A stretch of DNA of 64,000 nt from contig JBMNGG010000008.1 in assembly GCA_050949705.1 (NCBI GenBank), forward strand, positions 248,001 to 312,000, read 5' to 3'. The notes beneath the pieces are model-generated. The model did no database searches. It had not been told where the DNA came from and was given only the letters and a program-made list of their open reading frames with translations. Position 1 is the stretch's first letter. Each line of letters starts with the position of its first letter. This DNA is from JBMNGG01 sp050949705. GTDB lineage: Bacteria > Bacillota > Thermosediminibacteria > Thermosediminibacterales > Tepidanaerobacteraceae. Made by a program: the position numbers and the translations under genes. Positions 44,138 to 53,727 of the stretch are shown here, piece after piece.

Positions 44138-44338
44138 TCAGATAAAGAGAAACGGATGCAAGAAATAGTGCAATTTGTAACGAGAAATAAGTGGTCATAT
44201 GCTAGCCATGCCGTATGTTCACGGGTTTTAGGCGGTGAATTTTATGGGATAGATCAGCAAGTAATCGATGAGTTAAAGTCAAAGCTGCCAGAAATTGATT
44301 CAGATGAAATAGAAGCATGTTACTATATCATTAAATAA
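44135..44338 (+). CDS. Small hypothetical protein
   Basis: 67 aa from TTG 44135 behind AGGAGGTG, with a spacing of 5 to 7 nt. It is helical and polar with two Cys (HAVCSRVLGGEF; IEACYYIIK). No known domain is recognised. Its SD lies inside the hairpin at 44083-44137, which suggests its translation depends on upstream translation or on RNA melting. Confidence 0.5.
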   Translation: MSDKEKRMQEIVQFVTRNKWSYASHAVCSRVLGGEFYGIDQQVIDELKSKLPEIDSDEIEACYYIIK

Positions 44339-44364
44339 GCTGCTTGAAAAGCGCAAAGTATATT

Positions 44365-45675
44365 TTAAATATTTTTGGCTAAATCAAGTAGTTTTTCTTT
44401 ATTGTTTAATTTTGGATTTACAATAACTAATTCCAGCAGTTTTTCTAATACTCTCCCAACTCTAGGGCCGGGAGTAAAGCCGAACTTATCGATTATGTCT
44501 TGGCCGGTTACAGCCAAGTCTTTTATTTTGTAGTCCATATTTTCATCTTTAAGGATTTGAAGGTCTGACATTAATTTTATCAAACCCGGACCATATGCTG
44601 TCGTAAAACCGCTGGCAATACGATCAGCTACACGTAATTCGATAAGATCGTATATATTATCCCAACCCACTTTTGAAACAAGTTTTCTTGCATCATATAA
44701 GGGAGAGTTTGGTGAATAGTAAAACATATGGTTTCCAATCAAAGATACTACTTTTTTTATAATTTTTTTATCAAATCTTAGCCTTTGTAAAATATTTTGT
44801 GCAAGTTTTGCTGACTCAATATGATGATTTGGAAATACTAGACCTTTTTCTCCGGATACTGCAGTTCTAGGTTTTGCAACATCATGCAAAAGAGCAGCTA
44901 ATCTTAAAGGCAAAGTTTTTTTAGTTGTTTTGCAAGCGATAAGATTATGCTCTAACACATCCATCGGCTTATTGAAATGCATAATTCCAATGCCTTCCAC
45001 AAGTTCAGGTATAATATGTTCCATAAGATCAGTTAAAACAAGTGTTACTAAACCGTCAAAACAGAAGTCGCCAATTAACAGTTTTACTAATTCATCTCTT
45101 ATTCGTTCACTAGATATACTTTTTAGTTCATGGGTATGAGCCTTTAATGCATATAAAGTTGAACTTTCTATATAAAAACCTAACTGAGCTTGAAAACGTG
45201 GTGCTCTTATTGCTCGCAAGGGGTCTTCCCAGATTCTTTGCAGAGAGCCAGTGCATCTGATAATACCATTATTTAGATCTTCACATCCATTAAAAGGATC
45301 AATAAGCTTACATTCATCAGGGTCATAGGCAATAGAATTTATCGTAAAATCTCTGCGGGCAAGATCAGTATATATAGTTCCCCCAAATTTATAATCAGGC
45401 TTTCTCCCTGGAGCGTCATCTCGAAAAGGTGTAATTTCCACTTTAGTACCTTCAACCATTAAAAACATAGTACCAAAAGCACCATATGGTCTAGCTTTAG
45501 GAAAAACAGAAGCTATTTCGTTAGGTAGAGCATTTGTGGCAATATCAAAATCAGAGTTATCGCGATCGATTATTAAATCCCTTATTGTACCACCAACAAT
45601 GTAAGCCTCATAGCCTGATGATTTTAATCTTCTACAAATTTCTTTAACAAAAAAAGGTAATTTTACCTGAATCAT
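44365..45675 (-). CDS. cca: CCA tRNA nucleotidyltransferase with HD domain
   Basis: 436 aa. The class II nucleotidyltransferase head has YIVGGTIRDLIIDRDNSDFD with the catalytic DxD, then TRRDFTI-like LARRDFTINSIAYDP and the amino-acid template motif EDPLRAIRAPRFQAQL, where family members usually have RxxRF. It adds or repairs the 3'-CCA of tRNAs. A C-terminal HD domain (LRLAALLHDVAKPRTA) may add phosphodiesterase activity. ATG 45675 is preferred over TTG 45681 because of SD distance. It could instead be a poly(A) polymerase, as the families overlap. Confidence 0.9.
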   Translation of the reverse strand: MIQVKLPFFVKEICRRLKSSGYEAYIVGGTIRDLIIDRDNSDFDIATNALPNEIASVFPKARPYGAFGTMFLMVEGTKVEITPFRDDAPGRKPDYKFGGTIYTDLARRDFTINSIAYDPDECKLIDPFNGCEDLNNGIIRCTGSLQRIWEDPLRAIRAPRFQAQLGFYIESSTLYALKAHTHELKSISSERIRDELVKLLIGDFCFDGLVTLVLTDLMEHIIPELVEGIGIMHFNKPMDVLEHNLIACKTTKKTLPLRLAALLHDVAKPRTAVSGEKGLVFPNHHIESAKLAQNILQRLRFDKKIIKKVVSLIGNHMFYYSPNSPLYDARKLVSKVGWDNIYDLIELRVADRIASGFTTAYGPGLIKLMSDLQILKDENMDYKIKDLAVTGQDIIDKFGFTPGPRVGRVLEKLLELVIVNPKLNNKEKLLDLAKNI

Positions 45676-45867
45676 TATCAAAAACTCCAGTTAAATATAT
45701 TTACCATAATTATATTATATATCTTAGAATAACTCTATCAATGATAATAATATTATTTAATTAAATGTCTGAGGTAAAAACAAGAACAAATGAGGAAACA
45801 TATAAGACCTACTTATGTTATAATAAAATAAGAACATTTAAAAAAGTTAGGGGCGGGAGGTCTTTCG

Positions 45868-46548
45868 ATGATACTATTATTTATTCTATTTGCTATAATA
45901 GTGTTTTTTCCATATTTACTTATACCTATAATAATATTTTTAGGTATAGGTTTTTTATTTTTACTACCATATGCTTTTGTTTTCAATTCTTTTTATAATG
46001 TTCTGACGATCCCCTGGCAAATAATAAAAATAGCTACTGATCAAAGAATAAGGAAAAATCACAGTTTGGAACATGCAACAATTAATGTTTTGGAAGAACG
46101 ATATGGTAGAACACTACAGATTGGCGGTCTTGCGCAATCAAATGGATTTTCGCTATCAGGGCCAGATCTTCCATTGCCTTATGAAGTGATGAATGCTGTA
46201 AGGGAAGGACACTTTCGAATGATGAATGGAGACAAAAATCTTGCAATACACTCCCGCTGTGGGACATCTATTGCTGCTGTGAATTTTTTATTTTCTCTTG
46301 TGTTTATTATTATACTTTTTTCATCACATCATTTTACACTTTTCAATGCAGTAGTTGCTTTTTTACTAGCGAATATTTTAGCAAAGCCTTTTGGTAGAAT
46401 AATACAGAAACACTTCACAACACATCCCATTGTGGATGATGTGGCTATACAAGACATATACTGTGAATCTTTAAATCACAACTTCCCATTTGCATTGGTA
46501 ATTACAGTAAACCGCAAATATTTTATTAAAACTTATCAGTCAAATTAA
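45868..46548 (+). CDS. DUF6391 family membrane protein
   Basis: 226 aa. An N-terminal hydrophobic hairpin (about residues 1-45) precedes RKNHSLEHATINVLEERYG, the conserved His/Glu-rich block of DUF6391. Then come FSLSGPDLPLPYEVMNAVREG, HSRCGTSIAAVNFLF and two more membrane helices, and the C-terminus is IQDIYCES. The conserved HSLEHA pattern could bind metal, but no activity is known. ATG 45868 follows GGGAGG. Confidence 0.78.
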   Translation: MILLFILFAIIVFFPYLLIPIIIFLGIGFLFLLPYAFVFNSFYNVLTIPWQIIKIATDQRIRKNHSLEHATINVLEERYGRTLQIGGLAQSNGFSLSGPDLPLPYEVMNAVREGHFRMMNGDKNLAIHSRCGTSIAAVNFLFSLVFIIILFSSHHFTLFNAVVAFLLANILAKPFGRIIQKHFTTHPIVDDVAIQDIYCESLNHNFPFALVITVNRKYFIKTYQSN

Positions 46549-46671
46549 TATTTTAAATTGTATCTTTCTTACGTTCTGATAAATATAAAATGTGATTTAT
46601 AAAGTTGTATATAATACCATAAAATGATAAAATTAAACGATATAAAGTAATATGTTAAAAGAGGTGTAAGC

Positions 46672-46962
46672 ATGCTTATTGATAAACATACAGTAGAATG
46701 CATGGCAGAAATTGCACATGTACATTTATCTGAAGATGAAAAAGATCAAATGGCTAAAGACCTAAGTAATCTTCTAGAAAATTCTAACAATTTAAATCAA
46801 GTTGATACAAACGATGTTATTCCTAAAGCACATCCTATAACTGACAGAAACTTTTTCAGAGAGGATATTGTAGTTGAAAGCTTACCAATAGAGGAAGTTT
46901 TAAAGAATGCTCCAGATAAAGAAGGTAGATTTTTTAAAGTACCTAGGATAATTGAGGAATAA
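46672..46962 (+). CDS. gatC: Aspartyl/glutamyl-tRNA amidotransferase subunit C
   Basis: 96 aa. Typical GatC text is CMAEIAHVHLSEDEKDQMAK and RFFKVPRIIEE at the C-terminus. It wraps around GatA and stabilises the GatCAB complex that makes Gln-tRNA(Gln) or Asn-tRNA(Asn) by transamidation. It opens the gatCAB operon, with ATG behind AGAGGTG. Confidence 0.95.
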   Translation: MLIDKHTVECMAEIAHVHLSEDEKDQMAKDLSNLLENSNNLNQVDTNDVIPKAHPITDRNFFREDIVVESLPIEEVLKNAPDKEGRFFKVPRIIEE

Positions 46963-46987
46963 AATCAATATGAATGGAGGTAATAAT

Positions 46988-48442
46988 TTGGAACTGCATG
47001 AGTTGACGATTCATAAAGCCCATGAGCTTTTAAAGAAAAAAGAAATAACTTCTGCAGAGCTTACTAGGGATGTATTTAAGAGAATAGAAGAAATTGAAAA
47101 TAAAGTAAAAGCTTTTGTGACTTTGGATAAAGAAAAAGCTCTACAAACTAGTTTAAAAGCTGATGAAAAAGCTGATTTTGAATTTGCACTATCTGGTATT
47201 CCTGTGGCTGTCAAGGATAATATTTGCACGAAAAATCTTAGGACAACCTGTGGCTCAAAGATGTTAGCGGATTTTGTGCCACCTTATGATGCTACTGTTA
47301 TAAGCAAATTGAAAAGTCAAAATACTGTAGTATTGGGAAAGACTAATTTGGACGAGTTTGCAATGGGATCTTCAACTGAAAAATCCTATTTTCATATTAC
47401 AAAGAATCCTTGGGATTTCATGTATTCACCAGGCGGTTCTTCAGGTGGATCAGCTGCCGCAGTTGCAGCTAATGAATGCATTTATTCAATAGGGTCTGAT
47501 ACAGGTGGAGGAATACGTCAGCCTGCTAGCTTTTGTGGTGTGGTAGGCTTAAAACCAACATATGGAAGAGTTTCTCGTTTTGGTTTAGCTGCTAGTGTTT
47601 CTTCTATGGATACAATAGGTCCTATCACAAAAGATGTTACTGATTGTGCCATAGTATTAAATGCAATTGCAGGAAATGATACTTATGATCCCACATCAGT
47701 GGATATCAAATCTTCAGACTACCTACAAGCCCTTAAAACTGATTTAGAAGGTGCAAAAATTGGTATACCAAAAGAGTTCTTAGGTGATATGTTGGATAAA
47801 GATGTTAAAGAAGCAATTTTAAATGCAGTTAAAACCTACGAATCTTTAGGTTGTCATTGCGAAGAAATAAGCATACCCCATGCAGAATATGCTGTTTCGG
47901 CTTACTATGTTATAGCTTTTGCAGAAGCTAGTATTGAGATGGCCCAGTATGATGGAATCCGTTATGGATATCGGACAAAAGACAATAACGATTTAAAAGA
48001 GCTTTACATGAAGAGCCGTGGCGAGGGTTTTGGGGCCGAAGTGAAGCGGAGAATAATATTAGGGACATTTCTCTCTGATGTAAAAAATTACGATAAATAT
48101 TATCTTAAGGCTCAGAAAGTAAGAACTCTAATAAAAAATGATTTTGAAAATGCTTTTAAAAAATATGATTTTCTAATAGCACCAACAGTTCAAAACATAG
48201 CTTTTAAAGTCGATAAGGGAACCGATGATTCAAAGATGTATATGAATGACATGTTTACGGCTCCGGTCAGCCTTGCCGGTCTTCCGGCTATATCAATTCC
48301 TTGTGGTTTTTCTAAAGGATTACCCATTGGGTTACAAATAATTGGGAAAGCTTTTGATGAAGCAACAGTGCTAAAAGCTGCATATACATTTGAACAAAAT
48401 ACCGACTATCATATTAGAAAGATAGAAGGGAAGGAGGGGTAA
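46988..48442 (+). CDS. gatA: Aspartyl/glutamyl-tRNA amidotransferase subunit A, nucleophile Ser replaced by Gly
   Basis: 484 aa from TTG 46988, 7 nt after GGAGG. GatA frees ammonia from glutamine through an amidase triad of Lys and two Ser. Lys76 (AVKDN) and Ser151 (GGSSGGSAAAVA) are present. The nucleophile position, normally the Ser of GSDTGGSIRQP, is Gly175 here (GSDTGGGIRQ, codon GGA at 47510-47512). All three sit at a constant offset of 3 from the S. aureus numbering (79, 154, 178), so the alignment is firm. The rest of the protein is normal. Glutaminase activity should be lost unless this is a sequence error. Confidence 0.93.
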   Translation: MELHELTIHKAHELLKKKEITSAELTRDVFKRIEEIENKVKAFVTLDKEKALQTSLKADEKADFEFALSGIPVAVKDNICTKNLRTTCGSKMLADFVPPYDATVISKLKSQNTVVLGKTNLDEFAMGSSTEKSYFHITKNPWDFMYSPGGSSGGSAAAVAANECIYSIGSDTGGGIRQPASFCGVVGLKPTYGRVSRFGLAASVSSMDTIGPITKDVTDCAIVLNAIAGNDTYDPTSVDIKSSDYLQALKTDLEGAKIGIPKEFLGDMLDKDVKEAILNAVKTYESLGCHCEEISIPHAEYAVSAYYVIAFAEASIEMAQYDGIRYGYRTKDNNDLKELYMKSRGEGFGAEVKRRIILGTFLSDVKNYDKYYLKAQKVRTLIKNDFENAFKKYDFLIAPTVQNIAFKVDKGTDDSKMYMNDMFTAPVSLAGLPAISIPCGFSKGLPIGLQIIGKAFDEATVLKAAYTFEQNTDYHIRKIEGKEG

Positions 48443-48444
48443 AA

Positions 48445-49863
48445 GTGAAATTTGAAACTGTTGTTGGACTTGAAGTACATGTAGAACTGTCAACTAAAAC
48501 AAAAATATTTTGTGGATGTAGTACAGAATTTGGAAAAGAGCCTAACAGCCATTGCTGTCCTATTTGCCTTGGAATGCCCGGTGCATTACCAGTGATGAAT
48601 AAAAGTGTTGTTGAATATGCTACAAAAGCTGGGTTAGCCCTTAATTGTGAAATAGCTGACTTTTCCAGATTCGATAGAAAAGCATATTTTTATCCTGATC
48701 TTCCTAAAGGATATCAAATTTCCCAATTCTATATACCCTTAGCTAGGAATGGGCATATAGAGATTGAGACTAATGGACATAAAAAGAATATAGGTATTAG
48801 AATAATGCATATGGAAGAAGATGCTGGAAAACTAATTCACGAAGAAGGCAGCTCACATTCTCTTGTTGATTTAGACAGAGCTGGTGTGCCTTTGGTAGAA
48901 ATAGTATCAGAGCCTGATATTCGCTCAGGTGAAGAAGCTTGGATTTACTTAAACAACCTAAAATCAATACTTCAATATATTGAAGTATCTGATTGTAAAA
49001 TGGAGGAAGGTTCATTAAGATGTGATATAAACATCTCCCTTAGACCGGAAGGTTCCAGGGAATTTGGTACAAAGGTTGAAATAAAAAACCTAGGTTCATT
49101 TAGGGCAGTGAGACGCGCAATAGAATATGAGGAAAAACGCCAAAAAGAAATACTAGAAGATGGTGGGAGCATCTCGCAAGAAACCCGTCGGTGGGATGAA
49201 GCACGAGGCATAACTACTTATATGAGGGGCAAAGTTGAAAACAGATATTCACTAGAACCAAACCTTGCACCAATTATAGTTTATAAAGAATGGAAAAAAG
49301 AAATCCTAAGCCATATACCGGAATTACCCAATGCGCGTAAGACTAGGTTTATGGAAGAATATGGTTTGCCTGAATATGATGCTTCTGTAATTACTGCATC
49401 AAAGATACTTTCAAATTTTTATGAGGAATGTGTGAAATATTATAATGACACTAAAGCTGTTAGCAATTGGATAATGGTTGAATTGATGAGTATATTAAAC
49501 GAAACTGGACAGGGGATAGAAGATATTAAATTTTCGCCGAAGCAATTATCTGATATGCTATCCATGATAGATAAAGGTACTATTAGTGGTAAAATAGCTA
49601 AAGATGTATTTCGTGAAATGTTCAGTACAGGAAAATCTCCAGAGGATATAGTTAAAGAAAAAGGCCTTGTTCAGATTTCTGATGAAAGCCAGCTTGAAAC
49701 CATAGCCCAAAAGGTTATTGATAATAATCCCAAATCTGTTCAAGATTATAAGAGTGGCAAAGAAAGGGCACTGGGTTTCCTTGTTGGGCAAATCATGAAG
49801 GAAACCAGAGGGAAAGCAAATCCACAGATGGTTAATCAGATTTTGAAAAAGTTTTTAGGTTAA
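48445..49863 (+). CDS. gatB: Aspartyl/glutamyl-tRNA amidotransferase subunit B
   Basis: 472 aa. GatB binds the misacylated tRNA and activates the side-chain carboxylate with ATP before ammonia arrives from GatA. Motifs are VVGLEVHVEL, the zinc Cys set around CGCSTEFGKEPNSHCCPIC, ALNCEIADFSRFDRKAYFYP, DLPKGYQISQF and the C-terminal YqeY-like tail ending MVNQILKKFL. It starts at GTG 48445 with AAGGAGGGG, right after gatA. A terminator follows. Confidence 0.97.
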   Translation: MKFETVVGLEVHVELSTKTKIFCGCSTEFGKEPNSHCCPICLGMPGALPVMNKSVVEYATKAGLALNCEIADFSRFDRKAYFYPDLPKGYQISQFYIPLARNGHIEIETNGHKKNIGIRIMHMEEDAGKLIHEEGSSHSLVDLDRAGVPLVEIVSEPDIRSGEEAWIYLNNLKSILQYIEVSDCKMEEGSLRCDINISLRPEGSREFGTKVEIKNLGSFRAVRRAIEYEEKRQKEILEDGGSISQETRRWDEARGITTYMRGKVENRYSLEPNLAPIIVYKEWKKEILSHIPELPNARKTRFMEEYGLPEYDASVITASKILSNFYEECVKYYNDTKAVSNWIMVELMSILNETGQGIEDIKFSPKQLSDMLSMIDKGTISGKIAKDVFREMFSTGKSPEDIVKEKGLVQISDESQLETIAQKVIDNNPKSVQDYKSGKERALGFLVGQIMKETRGKANPQMVNQILKKFLG

Positions 49864-49893
49864 TATTGGTTATAAAACAAATATTTTTTAGTG

Positions 49894-49929
49894 AAAAAGA
49901 CTTCCTTTTTATAATTAGGAGGTCTTTTT
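49894..49929 (+). terminator. Terminator of the gatCAB operon
   Basis: AAAAAGACTTCCT (49894-49906) pairs with AGGAGGTCTTTTT (49917-49929, one G-T), ending in T's. Confidence 0.88.
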
Positions 49930-50102
49930 CTATACGAATAGTTATGGAAAATGATAATTACACCACGGGTTGACAATATTGAAAACAAATAAACAATAAA
50001 TAATGATTAAAAATTAAACAAAATAAACAATATTTAGAGGAAATTCTACATAATTATCGAATATCTAACTAGAAAATAAAAGATCTTTAGGAGGGAAATT
50101 TA

Positions 50103-51770
50103 ATGCTAAAAAAGAGTTTAATAATATTACTGACATTTTTATTTACAGTAACAACTTTAGCTGGTTGCGGTCAACAACAACAGCAAGGAAATGTTGAAGA
50201 CTTGACGGAAGCCTCGCTAGAGCAATCTGAGAGGGTTTTGAGAGTTGGAGTTATCTCCAACCCACCTAAATTAGATCCGGTTTTTGCTACTGATACTTCT
50301 TCAGCAAGGATTATTTATCAGATTTTCGAAACTTTGGTGGAATATGATAATGACGGTAATGTACAACCGCTTTTAGCAGAATCCTGGGATATTTCTGATG
50401 ACGGGCTTGAATACATTTTCCATCTAAGGAAAGGAGTTAAATTTCACGATTCAATAGAAGGAGAACCTACCGCTAATGGTGGACGTGAAGTTACAGCTGA
50501 TGATTGGATTTGGTCATTTAATTACATTTTAGATCCTGATACAAATTCACCGAGAGCATATTTTTTGGATATGGTAAAAGGCTATAAGGATTACCAGGAA
50601 AAGAAAACTGAGCAAATTGCCGGTATAACAAAAATTGATGATTATACCATAAAAGTTGAACTAGAATATCCATTTGCACCATTTTTAAGTATTCTGGCAT
50701 ATTACACCTTTAATGTTTTACCTAAAGAAGATATAGAAAAACATGGAACAGAGCAATTTAACTTCCATCCTGTTGGCACTGGACCGTTTAAGTTTGAAGA
50801 ATGGATACAAGATGATAGAATTGTCCTTATCAAAAATGAAAACTATTGGCAAAAAGATGAAAGTGGAAATTCATTACCTTACTTAGACCGTGTAGAATTA
50901 CGTGTGGTTAATGATTTAGCAATGCAGTGGACAGAGTTTAACTTAGGTAACTTAGACATAATTGAAGAAGTGGATAGTCCATATTATGATCAAGCGAAGG
51001 ACATGCCCAATTACATAGAAAGACCACAATTAGGAACATATTATTATGGTTTTAATGTTACGATGGCTCCATTTAAGGATAATAAAGCACTTCGTCAAGC
51101 TTTCAACTATGCCATTGATCGTGAAGCTTTAATAGAACTAGTAATAAATAACAGGGCTGTTCCTGCGACTGGTCTATTACCACCAGGAATAATGGGTTAT
51201 GATGAAGATATTGAGCCTAAATATACCTATGATCCTGAAAAAGCAAAAGAATTATTAGCTGAAGCTGGGTATTCCAACGGTATTAAAGTTGAATTAACTT
51301 ACAATACCCATGATGCCCATAAAAGAATTGCCGAAGCATTACAATCTCAAATGCAGCAGGTTGGTATAGAAGTATCACTGAGAAGTATAGATTGGGGAGC
51401 TTTGCTGGATGCTGCCGACAGATTAGAAATTCCGTTTTTCAGGCTAGGTTGGGTTGCAGATTATCCTGATCCTGATAACTTTTTGTATGTACTATTACAT
51501 ACTGATAATATAGGGTCTAACGGAAACTTTAGCGGTTTTAGCAATGCTGAGTTCGACGAGCTTATTAAAAAAGCAAGGATAGAAACGGAACCAGCTGTGC
51601 GTGAAGAACTATATAAAAGGGCTGAAGCTATAGCAAGAGAAGAAGTCCCATGTCTGTATATTTATCATTATACCACTCATGGGTTGGCACAACCTTATGT
51701 TAAAAATATGAGAGTACCCTTCTTTGGATCTTATTCGCTTAAATACACCAAGTTAGATATAGAGAACTAA
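50103..51770 (+). CDS. Peptide ABC transporter substrate-binding lipoprotein (DppA/OppA family)
   Basis: 555 aa. The signal peptide ends at the lipobox LAGC (Cys near residue 21). The mature protein is an SBP_bac_5 fold with VGVISNPPKLDPVFATDTSS, LAESWDISDDGLEYIFHLRK, FHPVGTGPFKFEEW and LRQAFNYAIDREAL. It captures di- or oligopeptides outside the membrane for the permeases encoded next. The linker after the lipid Cys is Gln-rich. SD AGGAGGGAA. A hairpin separates it from the permeases, fitting the usual excess of binding protein. Confidence 0.94.
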   Translation: MLKKSLIILLTFLFTVTTLAGCGQQQQQGNVEDLTEASLEQSERVLRVGVISNPPKLDPVFATDTSSARIIYQIFETLVEYDNDGNVQPLLAESWDISDDGLEYIFHLRKGVKFHDSIEGEPTANGGREVTADDWIWSFNYILDPDTNSPRAYFLDMVKGYKDYQEKKTEQIAGITKIDDYTIKVELEYPFAPFLSILAYYTFNVLPKEDIEKHGTEQFNFHPVGTGPFKFEEWIQDDRIVLIKNENYWQKDESGNSLPYLDRVELRVVNDLAMQWTEFNLGNLDIIEEVDSPYYDQAKDMPNYIERPQLGTYYYGFNVTMAPFKDNKALRQAFNYAIDREALIELVINNRAVPATGLLPPGIMGYDEDIEPKYTYDPEKAKELLAEAGYSNGIKVELTYNTHDAHKRIAEALQSQMQQVGIEVSLRSIDWGALLDAADRLEIPFFRLGWVADYPDPDNFLYVLLHTDNIGSNGNFSGFSNAEFDELIKKARIETEPAVREELYKRAEAIAREEVPCLYIYHYTTHGLAQPYVKNMRVPFFGSYSLKYTKLDIEN

Positions 51771-51779
51771 AGGGGATAG

Positions 51780-51812
51780 GACATAGCTTTCTTTTTTTAA
51801 AAAGGCCATGTC
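51780..51812 (+). repeat. Intercistronic hairpin after the binding-protein gene
   Basis: GACAT (51780-51784) pairs with ATGTC (51808-51812), continuing inward with one A/C mismatch through GCTTT/AAGGC. It may trim or stabilise the upstream message so that the binding protein is made in excess. Confidence 0.45.
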
Positions 51813-51855
51813 TGCAAAAATAGTGGTCATTGCGGCTATAGGGAGGGAATAAAAT

Positions 51856-52782
51856 TTGCTAAACTATATCATACGAAGGCTTATTGGAGTAATACCAGTA
51901 CTAATTGGAGTTATCGCCGTGGTTTTTATTCTTACTACCATTGTTCCGGGAGACCCCGCAAGGATAATGATGGGTCAGAGAGGAAATCCTGAAACTATAG
52001 CAAGAATTAGAAGTGAAATGGGCTTGGACAAACCTCTACCTGTTCAATTTATGGACTTCATGAAAAATGCTATTACATTAAATCTCGGAAATTCATACAG
52101 AAATAATATGTCAGTAATTGAAGCTATATCACTAAGAATCCCTGTGACATTTAAATTAGCTTTTTTCGCTATGTTGGTGGCAGTGATTGTCGGTGTCCCT
52201 CTGGGGATCATTTCTGCTGTTAAACAGTACTCATGGTTTGATTATGGTGCAATGTTTTTTGCGATCCTAGGAATTTCAGCTCCCGTATTTTGGGTAGCAC
52301 TTCTATCTGTAGTGCTTTTTTGCGTTAAGCTGAAGTGGATTCCAGGTACCGGTACAGGAGATGGTGAGTTAATATATTTTATTCTGCCTTCAATTGTTTT
52401 AGGTCTAAGGCCAGCAGCTCTTATCGCTAGACTCACTCGTTCCAGTGTTTTGGAGATAATACGTCAGGAATATATACGCACAGCTCGTGCAAAGGGCTTG
52501 GGGGAAAGAATTGTAATTATGAAACATGCTTTAAAAAACGCCTTGATACCTGTCGTGACAATTATAGGGGTTCAAGTTGCAAGCCTTTTAAGCGGTGTTG
52601 TAGTAACAGAACAAATATTTTCGTTGCCAGGCATCGGAAAGCTCAGTATAGAAGCATTGACAAATAGGGATTTTCCAGTCATCCGAGGAGTAGTTCTTTT
52701 CATGGCTTTTATTTTTGTATCAGTAAATCTTATAGTGGACCTATCCTACCCCTTTTTTGATCCCAGAATAAAATATGACTAG
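51856..52782 (+). CDS. Peptide ABC transporter permease, DppB type
   Basis: 308 aa, six membrane helices. The N-terminal MLNYIIRRLIGVIPVLIGV helix is typical of DppB/OppB. The cytoplasmic EAA-like loop is ARAKGLGERIVIMKHALKNA, which docks with the ATPases. The start is TTG 51856, 8 nt after GGGAGGG. It forms the channel with the DppC-type partner encoded next. Confidence 0.94.
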   Translation: MLNYIIRRLIGVIPVLIGVIAVVFILTTIVPGDPARIMMGQRGNPETIARIRSEMGLDKPLPVQFMDFMKNAITLNLGNSYRNNMSVIEAISLRIPVTFKLAFFAMLVAVIVGVPLGIISAVKQYSWFDYGAMFFAILGISAPVFWVALLSVVLFCVKLKWIPGTGTGDGELIYFILPSIVLGLRPAALIARLTRSSVLEIIRQEYIRTARAKGLGERIVIMKHALKNALIPVVTIIGVQVASLLSGVVVTEQIFSLPGIGKLSIEALTNRDFPVIRGVVLFMAFIFVSVNLIVDLSYPFFDPRIKYD

Positions 52783-52796
52783 TTGGGGGGATAGTC

Positions 52797-53714
52797 ATGA
52801 ATTCAAAAATGGAGATAAAGAAAAAAAACCTTAAGGTAAAGCATACGATGGAAAGCCGCAGTCTTTGGATGGATGGTTGGTTAAGACTTAGGAAAAACAA
52901 ATTAGCGATGTTTGGAATGTGGCTAGTTATTATAATATGTTTTGCAGCTATTTTTGCCCCCTTAATCACCAGATATGATCCGAATGAGCAATTTATTTGG
53001 ACTGAAGGTATTAGCGCTAAGCTTGCTTCACCCTCATTACAGTATTGGTTCGGCACAGATGTTTATGGTAGGGATATATATAGTCGAGTTGTTTATGGTG
53101 CACGAATTTCACTGCAGATAGGTATTGCAGCTACAGGTATATCTGTATTGATAGGAGTAACACTTGGAAGTCTTGCTGGATATTATGGTGGTTTTATTGA
53201 TGATATTATTAGCTGGCTTACTAATGTTATTTTTGCTTTTCCGTTTTTACTTTTTGTTTTGGCATTAGTAGCTTATCTTCCTCCCAGTTTACCGCTTCTT
53301 TATATGTCCATTGGTATTATTTCATGGGCACCATTTGCAAGAGTTGCTAGAGGTCAAGTTATTCAAATAAAACAGATGGAGTATGTAGAAGCAGCTATAG
53401 CAATTGGTGGCAATGATAGAAGGATTATTATTAAGCATATTATACCTAATATATTAGCTCCCATAATCGTTCAAGCTACCCTCGAGATTGGAAGTATCAT
53501 AATGCTTGAGTCTTCTCTTAGTTATTTAGGTTTTGGAGTGCAGCCACCTAAACCTGCTTGGGGTTATATGATAAGTGAAGGAAAACAATTTTTTCTTTCA
53601 GGACAATGGTGGTGGTCGGTTTTCCCAGGCTTGGCTATTATGGCTCTTGTTTTAGGGTTTAACTTATTTGGCGATGGGTTGAGGGATGCCCTTGATCCTA
53701 GGCTTAAGCAGTGA
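52797..53714 (+). CDS. Peptide ABC transporter permease, DppC type
   Basis: 305 aa. A polar N-terminus with LWMDGWLRLRKNKLAMFG leads to six helices. It has FGTDVYGRDIYSRVVYGARI, typical of OppC/DppC, and the coupling loop EAAIAIGGNDRRIIIKHIIP. It pairs with the DppB-type subunit. The stop is followed at 14 nt by the ATPase start. Confidence 0.94.
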   Translation: MNSKMEIKKKNLKVKHTMESRSLWMDGWLRLRKNKLAMFGMWLVIIICFAAIFAPLITRYDPNEQFIWTEGISAKLASPSLQYWFGTDVYGRDIYSRVVYGARISLQIGIAATGISVLIGVTLGSLAGYYGGFIDDIISWLTNVIFAFPFLLFVLALVAYLPPSLPLLYMSIGIISWAPFARVARGQVIQIKQMEYVEAAIAIGGNDRRIIIKHIIPNILAPIIVQATLEIGSIIMLESSLSYLGFGVQPPKPAWGYMISEGKQFFLSGQWWWSVFPGLAIMALVLGFNLFGDGLRDALDPRLKQ

Positions 53715-53727
53715 GGAGGGACATACC

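Noticed and set aside
47492..47521. Frame error as the cause of the GatA Ser loss
   Set aside because: The frame is continuous and flanking residues match the family exactly, so the change is a local substitution.
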